From positions 2,542,001 through 2,606,000 of the forward strand of contig NZ_VFPH01000002.1 in the NCBI RefSeq assembly GCF_006717045.1: a stretch of DNA of 64,000 nt, in the 5' to 3' direction. The notes beneath the pieces were generated by a model. That model saw only the letters and a program-made list of their open reading frames with translations. It was not told the origin of the DNA and did not search any database. Shown here piece after piece: positions 56,705 to 64,000 of the stretch. The first letter of the stretch is position 1. Each line of letters begins with the position of its first letter. The translations under genes were made by a program, and so were the position numbers. The stretch is from Pseudonocardia cypriaca (GTDB taxonomy: Bacteria > Actinomycetota > Actinomycetes > Mycobacteriales > Pseudonocardiaceae).

Positions 56705-57520
56705 TCAGGCGGCGGTGGCCTCTGTGTAGCGGTCGGCCGCGGCCCAGACGAGGCGGGCGTAGTCGACCGAGCTGTTGTAGGTGAGCACCCCGGCCCACCA
56801 GCCCTCGCCGCTGGCCGTGTCGCGGCCGTCCGCGCAGAGGTAGCGCGCGGCCGCGAGGGCCGCGTCGTCGAGCTGGTTGGGGTCGCGGTTGCCGTCGCCG
56901 TTGCCGTCGGCGCCGTAGCGGGCCCAGGTGGTGGGCAGGAACTGCATCGGGCCGACGGCGCGGTCGTACGTGGTGTCGCCGTCGAGGCGGCCGCCGTCGG
57001 AGTCGCGGATCTCGCGCACCCCGGGCGAGCCGTCCAGCGGCGGCCCGATGATCGACGGGCGGGTCAGGCCGTCGGCGTCCGCCCGAGCGCCGCCGAACCG
57101 GCCGTGGTCGGACTCGACGCGCCCGATCCCGGCCAGCGTGCTCCAGGAGAGGCGGCAGTCGGGGGTGGTTGAGCGCTGGGCAAGCTCCGCGGCGGCGTAG
57201 GCGCGCAGGGCGCGGGCGGGGACGCCGCTGCGCTCGGCAGCGGTGACGGACCAGGCGACGAGGTCGGTGCCTCCCGCGAGCGGCGGCGGTTGCGGAACGG
57301 GGGTGTCGGGGTCGACGTCCGCGGCGGTGAGTCCGTCGCCGCGCTGCGGCCGCTCGGCCCGGTGGTCGCGGCTGTCGCGGTCCGAAAGGATCGACACCCC
57401 GATGAGGGTCACCATCACCGCCAGCACGATCGCGGCTGTGTTCCAACCGCTGACTCTCCGCCTCGCTCGGCGGCGGCGCCCGGTCACGGACAGGCGAGAG
57501 CGTCCACGACGTGCCGTCAC
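56705..57520 (-). CDS. Membrane-anchored lytic transglycosylase (LpqU-like)
   Basis: The 271-aa protein has a basic N-terminus and a membrane anchor (WNTAAIVLAVMVTLIGVSIL). A Pro-rich linker and an SLT/MltB-like domain follow, with the catalytic Glu in TLAGIGRVESDHGRFGGA and the motifs RAVGPMQFLPTTWARYGADG and AGVLTYNSSVDYARLV. It would cleave peptidoglycan glycan strands. M. tuberculosis lpqU (Rv1022) has the same position between mazG and eno, but a lipobox is not visible here. It follows mazG by 9 bp. Confidence 0.88.
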   Translation of the reverse strand: MTARRGRSRLSVTGRRRRARRRVSGWNTAAIVLAVMVTLIGVSILSDRDSRDHRAERPQRGDGLTAADVDPDTPVPQPPPLAGGTDLVAWSVTAAERSGVPARALRAYAAAELAQRSTTPDCRLSWSTLAGIGRVESDHGRFGGARADADGLTRPSIIGPPLDGSPGVREIRDSDGGRLDGDTTYDRAVGPMQFLPTTWARYGADGNGDGNRDPNQLDDAALAAARYLCADGRDTASGEGWWAGVLTYNSSVDYARLVWAAADRYTEATAA

Positions 57521-57529
57521 CCGACCAGG

Positions 57530-58474
57530 TTAGCCAGCCGCCGGCCAGTAGCGCCGCCACCCCGCGGCGTCGAGGGCGTGCGGGTCGGCACCGTCGGCGA
57601 CGGCGGCCTGCTCGGCGGCACGCACCCGGTCGGCGAACCGGCGCGCGGCGGTCCGCAGCTCGGCCTCCGGGTCGACCCCGGCGAGCTTGGCCTTGGCGGC
57701 CAGCGCGAAGAGCTGCTCCCCCACGCTCGCGCCGGCCGGCAGCAGGTCGGTGGGCAGGTGGGCGCGGGCGGTGCGGCTGGTGAGCTTCGCGGCGAGCGCG
57801 ACGGCGGGCTGGCCGAGCGGCACGCCGTCCACGCTGGACCCACGCTGCTTCTCGGCGCGCTTGAGCTCCTCCCAGCGGCGCTCCTGGCGTTCGGCCGTGT
57901 CGATCTGCTCGCTGCCGGCGAACACGTGCGGGTGCCGCCCGACGAGCTTGGCGACGAGGTCACCGGCGACGTCGTCGATCGTGAACGGCCGGGCGTCGTG
58001 CTCCGCCGCGACGCGCGCGTGGAACAGCACCTGCAGCAGCACGTCGCCGAGCTCCTCGCGGATGGCGTCGCGGTCGCCGTCCTCGATCGCCTGGTACAGC
58101 TCGTAGCACTCCTCGACGAGGTACTGCAGCAGTGACTCATGGGTCTGCTCGGCGTCCCACGGGCAGCCGCCGGGCGAGCGCAGCCGGTCCATCACCGCGA
58201 CGGCGTCGAGCAGCGCGGCGCCTTCGGGTAGCCCGACGACCGCCCCACCGTCGGCTCGGGACGGGTCGGTGGTCAGCAGCACCTCGGCCACGCCGTCGTC
58301 GCCCCAGCCGTCGGCACGGACCGCACCCGTTGCGGTCACCACCTCGTCCGGCACGGTGGCGTCGGCGAGCACCCGTTCGGCCGCCCGCAATGCGGGGACG
58401 GCGGCAGCGGGCAGGATCCCGCTCCACCGCTCGGGCAGGACGACGACCGTGCGCTGCGCGACCCCGGTGGTCAC
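57530..58474 (-). CDS. mazG: Nucleoside triphosphate pyrophosphohydrolase MazG
   Basis: The 314-aa protein has an actinobacterial N-terminal extension (about 95 residues) before the MazG core: RSPGGCPWDAEQTHESLLQY, LVEECYELYQAIEDGD (ExxE12-28ExxD metal site) and REELGDVLLQVLFHARVAAE. It hydrolyses NTPs, including oxidised forms, to NMP and pyrophosphate. The C-terminal half is a degenerate second unit. The GTG start overlaps the stop of the SurA-like gene by 4 nt, so they are co-translated. Confidence 0.92.
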   Translation of the reverse strand: MTTGVAQRTVVVLPERWSGILPAAAVPALRAAERVLADATVPDEVVTATGAVRADGWGDDGVAEVLLTTDPSRADGGAVVGLPEGAALLDAVAVMDRLRSPGGCPWDAEQTHESLLQYLVEECYELYQAIEDGDRDAIREELGDVLLQVLFHARVAAEHDARPFTIDDVAGDLVAKLVGRHPHVFAGSEQIDTAERQERRWEELKRAEKQRGSSVDGVPLGQPAVALAAKLTSRTARAHLPTDLLPAGASVGEQLFALAAKAKLAGVDPEAELRTAARRFADRVRAAEQAAVADGADPHALDAAGWRRYWPAAG

Positions 58475-59376
58475 CAGCCGGCGACGGGCGGCAGGACCGA
58501 GCCGACCTGCTGGTCCTCGGCGACGATCCGCAGCTGGATCGGGTCCCACACGCCGTAGCGCGGGTTGACCCGGATCCCGACCTGGTCGGCGGTGGGCTGC
58601 AGCAGCCGTTCGCCGATGGCGATCAGCTGCGCCTGGCTGATCCCGTTCACCGCGGCCGGGTCGGACGGGGCGTCCGTGCGCCGGTCGACGACCCGCGCGA
58701 CGATCCAGGTGCTCTGCTGCGGGTTCGGCTGGAACGTGACCACGGTGCCGACCGGCACGCCGAACAGCACGGTGCTGGCGTTGTCCGGCGAGCTCGCCGC
58801 GTCGAACGTCTGGGCGCGGGCCGACGTGCGCGGGTCGGCGAACAGGGCGTCGGCCTGGGCGCCACCGGCCTGTATGGCGGCCGCTGCCTCGTCGGCGCTC
58901 GCCCGGGAGGTGGCCGCCACGAGGTCGGCGGTGACCGCGAGCCCGCCGACCTCCCGCTGGGCCAGCTGCGCCGCGATCAGGTCGTCCCGCACGCGCTGCC
59001 GCAGCATCGGCAGGTCGTACAGCGAGCCGTCGAGGAGGGCGTCCGCCCCGCCGTTCTGAGCGATGTGCGCGTCGATCTGGGGGTCGGTGACGACGATGCC
59101 CTCTTCGGCCGCGCGCCGGTCGAGCAGGTCGTGCAGGACGGCGCGCGTGACGATGCTGCGGGCGAGCTCGCCCGTTGTGCCGCCCTGCGCCGTGAGCTGC
59201 GCCATCAGGTCCTTCTTGCCCAGCGCCGTGTCGAGCTGGCTCTGGATGTGCTCGATCGGGACGGCGTCGGCCCCGACGATCACAGCCGTGCCCGCCTGGT
59301 TCGGCCCACCGCACCCACTGACCACCGCACCGATGACGGCGACGGTCGCCGCGACGCGTCCCACCTGCATACGCAC
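58471..59376 (-). CDS. SurA N-terminal-domain-like lipoprotein
   Basis: The 301-aa lipoprotein has a signal peptide with lipobox VVSGC. Its region GADAVPIEHIQSQLDTALGK is followed by the SurA-like segment SIVTRAVLHDLLDRRAAEEG and VTDPQIDAHIAQNGG, and the C-terminal domain is PPIase-like in pattern without clear active-site residues. It is probably an extracytoplasmic chaperone. The start is GTG 59376 or ATG 59370. It lies between the RDD gene and mazG in one minus-strand cluster downstream of mfd. Confidence 0.8.
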   Translation of the reverse strand: MRMQVGRVAATVAVIGAVVSGCGGPNQAGTAVIVGADAVPIEHIQSQLDTALGKKDLMAQLTAQGGTTGELARSIVTRAVLHDLLDRRAAEEGIVVTDPQIDAHIAQNGGADALLDGSLYDLPMLRQRVRDDLIAAQLAQREVGGLAVTADLVAATSRASADEAAAAIQAGGAQADALFADPRTSARAQTFDAASSPDNASTVLFGVPVGTVVTFQPNPQQSTWIVARVVDRRTDAPSDPAAVNGISQAQLIAIGERLLQPTADQVGIRVNPRYGVWDPIQLRIVAEDQQVGSVLPPVAGW

Positions 59377-59412
59377 GATCGACAGCCTCTCACGCTCGGA
59401 GTGAGGCCCGGA

Positions 59413-59916
59413 TCAGAGGTCGGCCTGCACCACGAGCGTCGAGCAGACCTTGTCCGCGAACGTCTGCCGCTGCTCGTCCCACAACGGCCAGAGGTAGCCG
59501 AGACCGAGCGGGATCCCGTTCAGCAGGTGCGCGACCTGCCGCCCGAACGCGCGGGCGAACCCGATCGGCTCCCCCGATCCCGCGCTGACCAGCCGCGTGC
59601 CGAGCACGCTCTTGCCGAGGCTCTGACCCGAGCGGCCCTGCCGGTACCCGCTGTTCCACACGAGGAACGCCAGCCCGACGGCGGCGGCGACCGGGTAGAC
59701 GACGCCGACCACGACGACGTTCCGGGTGAGGAGCGCGCCGATCAGCACGACGGCCAGCAGCCCACCCGGGATGCCGATGTCGATGAGGAAGCCGCCGACC
59801 CGCTGGCTGTAGGTGGCGAGGAGCGGGAAGCCGTAGCGCGCGGGCGGCTGCGGGCGCGCCGCACCACCAGGGGCCTCCCGGCGCAACGGCTCGGTCTCCG
59901 GACGGGGATCGGGCAC
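59413..59916 (-). CDS. RDD-family membrane protein
   Basis: The 167-aa protein has three to four membrane helices and the RDD elements: YSQRVGGFLIDIGIPGG (Arg and Asp in helix 1), RSGQSLGKSVLGTRLV and a final DEQRQTFADKVCSTLVV. RDD proteins are thought to be small transporters or chaperones; no substrate is known. Its Pro-rich N-terminus is typical of actinobacterial members. GTG start is tentative. It is 110 bp downstream of mfd. Confidence 0.85.
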   Translation of the reverse strand: MPDPRPETEPLRREAPGGAARPQPPARYGFPLLATYSQRVGGFLIDIGIPGGLLAVVLIGALLTRNVVVVGVVYPVAAAVGLAFLVWNSGYRQGRSGQSLGKSVLGTRLVSAGSGEPIGFARAFGRQVAHLLNGIPLGLGYLWPLWDEQRQTFADKVCSTLVVQADL

Positions 59917-60025
59917 GCACTCTCCCGCGTGTCATGCCCGTCCAGGCCGGTCCCGGAGGGCTCCAGCTGGTTGATCGTCGTAGTGCGCCGTCCGTTACTC
60001 CGCGCAGGTGACCGGATGCGGGGGG

Positions 60026-63000
60026 TCAGACCCGCGCGGGCACGAGGAGGTCCGTGACGAGCTTCGTGCACCACTCCAACAGAGCAACGTCCCGCAGTGG
60101 CGCCCCACCGACCCGACCGCTCTCCGTGGGCTTCGGGACGGTGATGAGCTTGGCCGCGGGCTTGTAGGTGGCCTTCGGGTGGAGGCGCTTGAGCCGCATC
60201 TGCGCCGAGTCCGGGAGCTCGACCGGTCCGATCCGGACGTTCGTGCCCGCCACCGCCACCTCTGCGACGCCCAGCGTCCGGCACGTCTGCCGGAACGCGG
60301 CCACGGCGAGCAGGTTGCGCACCGGGGCGGGCGGCTCGCCGTAGCGGTCGGTGAGCTCCTCGACGATCGCGTCCAGCGCGGCGCCGTCCGGGGCCTCGGC
60401 GATCTTGCGGTAGACCTCCAGCCGCAGCCGCTCGCCGGTGACGTAGTCGTGCGGCACGTGGGCGTCGATCGGCAGGTCGACCCGGACCTCGGCCAGCGCC
60501 TCCTCCTCCTCCTCGCCCTCGCCTGCCCCGGCCTGCTTGCGGAACGCCGCGACGGCCTCGCCGACCAGCCGGATGTAGAGGTCGAAGCCGACGCCTGCGA
60601 TGTGGCCGGACTGCTCGGCGCCGAGGATGTTGCCCGCCCCGCGGATCTCCAGGTCCTTCATCGCGACGGCCGCGCCGGAGCCCAGGTCGGAGTGCTGGGC
60701 GATCGTGGCGAGCCGGTCGTGCGCGGTCTCGGTGAGCGGGTGCTCGGGCGGGAACAGGAAGTAGGCGTAGCCGCGCTCGCGGCCCCGGCCGACCCGGCCG
60801 CGCAGCTGGTGCAGCTGCGAGAGGCCGAGCGTGTCGGAGCGCTCCACGATCAGCGTGTTGGCGTTGGAGATGTCCAGGCCGTTCTCGACGATCGTGGTGC
60901 AGACCAGTACGTCGTACTCCTTGTGCCAGAACCCGTTGACGGTGCGTTCGAGCAGGTCCTCGTTCATCTGACCGTGCGCGATCGCGACGCGGGCCTCCGG
61001 CACGAGGTCCCTGATCTTGCGGGCGGCCCGGTCGATCGTGGACACCCGGTTGTGGACGTAGAACACCTGGCCGTCGCGCAGCAGCTCCCGGCGGATCGCC
61101 GCGGTCACCTGCTTCTCGTCGTACGCGCCGACGTAGGTGAGCGTGGGGTGGCGGTCCTCGGGCGGGGTGGCGATCGTCGACATCTCCCGGATCCCGGCGA
61201 GGCTCATCTCGAGGGTGCGCGGGATCGGGGTCGCGGAGAGGGTGAGCACGTCGACGTGCGTGCGCATCGCCGTGATGTGCTCCTTGTGCTCCACGCCGAA
61301 GCGCTGCTCCTCGTCGACGATCACGAGGCCGAGGTCCTTCCACCGCACACCGGTCTGCAGCAGCCGGTGGGTGCCGACCACGACGTCGACGGTGCCCTCT
61401 GCGAGGCCCTCGATCGTCTGCTTCGCCTCGGCGGCGTCGGTGAACCGGGACAGGCCCTTGACCGTGACGGGGAACGCGCGCATGCGGTCGGCGAACGTCT
61501 GCAGGTGCTGGGTGGCGAGCAGCGTGGTGGGCACGAGCACCGCCACCTGCTTGCCGTCCTGCACCGCCTTGAACGCGGCGCGCACGGCGATCTCGGTCTT
61601 GCCGAACCCGACGTCGCCGGAGATCACCCGGTCCATCGGGACCGCGCGCTCCATGTCCCGCTTGACCTCCTCGATGGCGGCGAGCTGGTCGGGCGTCTCG
61701 GTGAACGGGAAGGCGTCCTCCAGCTCGCGCTGCCACGGCGTGTCCCTGCCGAACGCGTGCCCCGGCGAGGACTGGCGCGCCGCGTAGAGCTGCACGAGCT
61801 GGGCCGCGATCTGCCGGACGGCCTTGCGGGCGCGGCCCTTCGTCTTGGCCCAGTCGGCGCCGCCGAGCTTGTTGAGGCTGGGCACCTCGCCACCGACGTA
61901 GCGGCTCACCTCGTCGAGCGAGTCGGTGGGGACGAACAGCCGGTCGGCCGGCTGCCCGCGCTTCGAGCTCGCGTACTCCAGCACCAGGTACTCGCGGGTG
62001 GCCCCGCTCACGGTGCGCTCGCGCATCTCGACGAACCGGCCGATGCCGTGCTGGGAGTGGACGACGTAGTCGCCGGGCTGCAGCGTGACGAGGTCGACGG
62101 CGTTGCGCCGCCGCGACGCGAGCTTGCGGGGCTCGGCGCTCGACGCGCGGTTGCCGGTGAGGTCGGCCTCGGTGAGGAGCACGAGCCCACGCGCGGTGAA
62201 GCCCTCGGTGAGCCGCCCGCACGTGACGGTGACCAGCCCCGGCTCGGGGTCGCCCACCAGCTCCTCGACGTGCTTGGCAGGCACGTCGGCCTCGCGCAGC
62301 TGCTCCAGCGAGCGCTGCGCGGTGCCGTGCCCGGCGACGACGAGCACCGCCGTGCCGCCGGTGACGACGTGCGCGCGGAGGTCGACGAGCGCGCGGTCGA
62401 TGTCCCCGCGGTAGCTCTCGACCTCGTGGACGGCGGGTGCGAGCACGTCCTCGCGGCCGGACACCAGCGGGCTCAAAGTCACGACCGGCCTGCCCGTGGC
62501 CGACGAGTGCTCCAGCACCTCGCCGAGGTCGCGGTAGGCCGACGCGCCGACGTCGATCGGCGAGTCGCCGCCGACGCCCGCGGCGAACCAGCTCGCCTCC
62601 AGGAACTCCTGGCCGGTGCGGACCAGGTCGGCGCTGCGGGTGCGGATGCGCTCCGGGTCGGCGAGCAGCACCAGCGACGCGGCCGGCAGCAGGTCGGTGA
62701 GCAGTTCCAGCTCACCGGCCACCAGCGCCGGCACCAGCGACTCCATGCCCTCGCTCGGGATGCCCTGCGCGAGGTGCTCCAGGAGCTCCCGCAGCTGCGG
62801 GTTGTTCTCGTGGGTGCGCGCGAGCGCGGCGGCCCGCTCGCGCACCGGCTCGGTGAGCAGCAGCTCCCGGCAGCCGGGGGCGAGCAGCTCGTCGACGGGC
62901 GCCACCGAGCGCTGGTCGGCCACCGAGAACGAGCGCAGCTCGCTCACCTCGTCGCCCCAGAACTCCACGCGCACGGGATGCTCTGCGGTGGGCGGGAAGA

Positions 63001-63583
63001 CGTCGACGATCCCGCCGCGGACGGCGAACTCGCCGCGCGCGGTGACCATCTCCACGCGGGTGTAGGCGAGCTCGACGAGCCGGACGAGCAGCGCGTCGAA
63101 GTCGTGGGTGTCGCCGACCCGCAGCCGGACCGGGTCGAGCGTGCCGAGGCCGGGCGCGATCGGCTGGATGAGGCTGCGGGCCGCCGCGACCACCACGCGG
63201 GGCGCCGTCGCCTGGTCGGCGAGCCTGCGGAAGATCTCCAGCCGCCGCCCGACCGTGTCCGGGCGCGGGGACAGCCGCTCGTGCGGCAACGTCTCCCAGG
63301 ACGGGAGCACGGCGACTGCGTCCGGCCCGATCAGGTCGGCGGCGGCAGCACCGGTGTCCTCCGCCTCGCGATCGGTGGCGGTGACGACGAGGACGGTGCG
63401 ACCGGCACCGCCGTCGCCGTCGGCCGTGCCGAACGCCGCCGCGAGGAACGGGCGCAGCGCGGCCGGCCCCTCCACGGACAGTGCCGGCACCTCGGCGGCG
63501 CGGACGTCGCGGGCGGCGTCGACGACGGCCCGCAGATCGGGATCGGACAGAGCGGAACGGAGCAGACCGGAGAGCTTGGCCAC
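60026..63583 (-). CDS. mfd: Transcription-repair coupling factor Mfd
   Basis: The 1185-aa protein removes stalled RNA polymerase and recruits UvrA. Domains in order: UvrB-homology module (about 30-350), RNA polymerase-interacting CarD-like domain (about 490-560, LVTLQPGDYVVHSQHGIGRF), and a RecG-type translocase with Walker A DVGFGKTEIAVRAA and DEEQ box VIVDEEQRFGVEHK. QxxR motif VGRGRERGYAYFLFP and the C-terminal TRCF domain (YRKIAEAPDGAALDAIVEEL) complete it. GTG start after GAGGG. It opens the conserved minus-strand block that ends with the transglycosylase. Confidence 0.96.
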   Translation of the reverse strand: MAKLSGLLRSALSDPDLRAVVDAARDVRAAEVPALSVEGPAALRPFLAAAFGTADGDGGAGRTVLVVTATDREAEDTGAAAADLIGPDAVAVLPSWETLPHERLSPRPDTVGRRLEIFRRLADQATAPRVVVAAARSLIQPIAPGLGTLDPVRLRVGDTHDFDALLVRLVELAYTRVEMVTARGEFAVRGGIVDVFPPTAEHPVRVEFWGDEVSELRSFSVADQRSVAPVDELLAPGCRELLLTEPVRERAAALARTHENNPQLRELLEHLAQGIPSEGMESLVPALVAGELELLTDLLPAASLVLLADPERIRTRSADLVRTGQEFLEASWFAAGVGGDSPIDVGASAYRDLGEVLEHSSATGRPVVTLSPLVSGREDVLAPAVHEVESYRGDIDRALVDLRAHVVTGGTAVLVVAGHGTAQRSLEQLREADVPAKHVEELVGDPEPGLVTVTCGRLTEGFTARGLVLLTEADLTGNRASSAEPRKLASRRRNAVDLVTLQPGDYVVHSQHGIGRFVEMRERTVSGATREYLVLEYASSKRGQPADRLFVPTDSLDEVSRYVGGEVPSLNKLGGADWAKTKGRARKAVRQIAAQLVQLYAARQSSPGHAFGRDTPWQRELEDAFPFTETPDQLAAIEEVKRDMERAVPMDRVISGDVGFGKTEIAVRAAFKAVQDGKQVAVLVPTTLLATQHLQTFADRMRAFPVTVKGLSRFTDAAEAKQTIEGLAEGTVDVVVGTHRLLQTGVRWKDLGLVIVDEEQRFGVEHKEHITAMRTHVDVLTLSATPIPRTLEMSLAGIREMSTIATPPEDRHPTLTYVGAYDEKQVTAAIRRELLRDGQVFYVHNRVSTIDRAARKIRDLVPEARVAIAHGQMNEDLLERTVNGFWHKEYDVLVCTTIVENGLDISNANTLIVERSDTLGLSQLHQLRGRVGRGRERGYAYFLFPPEHPLTETAHDRLATIAQHSDLGSGAAVAMKDLEIRGAGNILGAEQSGHIAGVGFDLYIRLVGEAVAAFRKQAGAGEGEEEEEALAEVRVDLPIDAHVPHDYVTGERLRLEVYRKIAEAPDGAALDAIVEELTDRYGEPPAPVRNLLAVAAFRQTCRTLGVAEVAVAGTNVRIGPVELPDSAQMRLKRLHPKATYKPAAKLITVPKPTESGRVGGAPLRDVALLEWCTKLVTDLLVPARV

Positions 63584-63743
63584 GACTGGAAGACCCTCGC
63601 AAGGCAGAGAAGCGCACGCAGAGCAGACCCCTGCCCGGGAACCTCCCCCGGCCGGGGCCTGACCTCCAGCCTACGCGCAGCGACGCCGGCAGGATCGATC
63701 AGCATGCAGCCCAGGCACCACGGGCGAGCCGGCTCGCGAGCTG

Positions 63744-63884
63744 GTGCTCTCCGCGCGATCGCTCGGACGCTGGGCGCAGGAAGGTCAGCTGAACCCCACC
63801 CTCGTCACTCCGGGCGGGCAGTACCGCTGGGAGCTCGAGGACGTCCGTGAGCAGCTGCGGCAGCTCCGCCAGCAATCGGATTGA
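63744..63884 (+). CDS. Short HTH protein, probably N-terminally shifted
   Basis: The frame from GTG 63744 encodes 46 residues (VLSARSLGRWAQEGQLNP, then TLVTPGGQYRWELEDVREQL and RQLRQQSD), the C-terminal part of an excisionase/MerR-like HTH. Homology appears to extend upstream in the same frame (GEPAREL before VLSARS), where no start codon exists. ATG 63704 is one frame off. A frameshift or sequence error near 63720 is likely. Four bases separate it from the next HTH gene. Confidence 0.5.
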   Translation: MLSARSLGRWAQEGQLNPTLVTPGGQYRWELEDVREQLRQLRQQSD

Positions 63885-63888
63885 CCCG

Positions 63889-64000
63889 GTGGCGGACCGG
63901 GCAGAACATGCCGCCGTGGGCCGTCCCGACGATCAGCCGCTTCTCACCACGGCGGAGCTGGCGCGGCGGCTCAACGTCACATCGGGCACCGTGCAGCGGT
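63889..64000 (+). CDS. HTH (MerR/excisionase-like) protein, 3' truncated by window end
   Basis: From GTG 63889 the first 37 residues read VADRAEHAAVGRPDDQPL and then LTTAELARRLNVTSGTVQR, the start of a helix-turn-helix of the BldC/excisionase type. The gene runs off the right edge. It follows the previous HTH frame by 4 nt, so the two form a pair. Confidence 0.6.
   Translation, partial: MADRAEHAAVGRPDDQPLLTTAELARRLNVTSGTVQR

Noticed and set aside
60008..63850. A 1280-codon open frame antisense to mfd, and similar long frames such as 6371-10147.
   Set aside because: High GC removes stop codons from the opposite strand. The translations are Arg/Gly/His-rich without domains, and mfd and the mca operon on the other strand are unmistakable.

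Overview
The window is chromosomal DNA of a very GC-rich actinobacterium. Mycothiol conjugate amidase, the GuaB1, IdeR-box and EfeUOB signatures, the many GTG starts and the gene order all point to the Pseudonocardiaceae; a Pseudonocardia-like organism is my inference, not something I could test. Two blocks keep the gene order I recall from Mycobacterium tuberculosis. The left block (about 0.8-23 kb) corresponds to the fadA3 / cbs / metB / greA / mca / Rv1083 / Rv1084 / hemolysin III / Z-FPP synthase / phoH2 neighbourhood. The right block (about 46-63.6 kb) corresponds to mfd / mazG / lpqU / eno / Rv1024 / Rv1025 / ppx2.

Layout. 0-10.7 kb holds GuaB1 (5' truncated), PhoH2, a secreted chaplin-like protein, a cis-prenyltransferase divergent from a hemolysin III protein, a mycothiol amidase operon and greA. 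10.7-23.3 kb holds amino-acid genes (ilvA, metB, cystathionine beta-synthase), a membrane-protein/histidine kinase/response regulator operon, a SigD-like sigma factor, an ECF42 sigma factor with its DGPF partner, and a thiolase. 23.3-40.3 kb is an accessory zone rich in regulators, each beside a small enzyme or stress protein: XRE with DUF397 and a methyltransferase, TioE-type MerR with an immunity-like protein, LysR with DoxX, WYL with VOC, and an alpha/beta hydrolase fused to a LuxR domain. 40.3-42.0 kb looks like an eroded integrative element between a tRNA-like gene and a duplicated copy of its 3' half; the 5' end of an ATP-dependent DNA ligase gene is stranded inside. 42-46.2 kb holds a TetR/FAD monooxygenase pair, a type II NADH dehydrogenase and a uracil-DNA glycosylase. 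46.2-63.6 kb holds the ppx2-eno-mazG-mfd block, interrupted by an acyl-CoA dehydrogenase gene and by the iron-uptake operon efeUOB.

The most unusual feature is a family of intergenic arrays in which an 11-bp palindrome (CGCGASTCGCG) is repeated at exactly 22-bp steps. There are four clear arrays (24 units), three of them arranged head-to-head around a short core. They abut stop codons, and two sit where non-core genes interrupt the conserved right-hand block. A second general feature is a set of genes whose first codon lies 6-7 nt after a TANNNT-like -10 box, indicating leaderless mRNAs; this rule was used to choose several starts.
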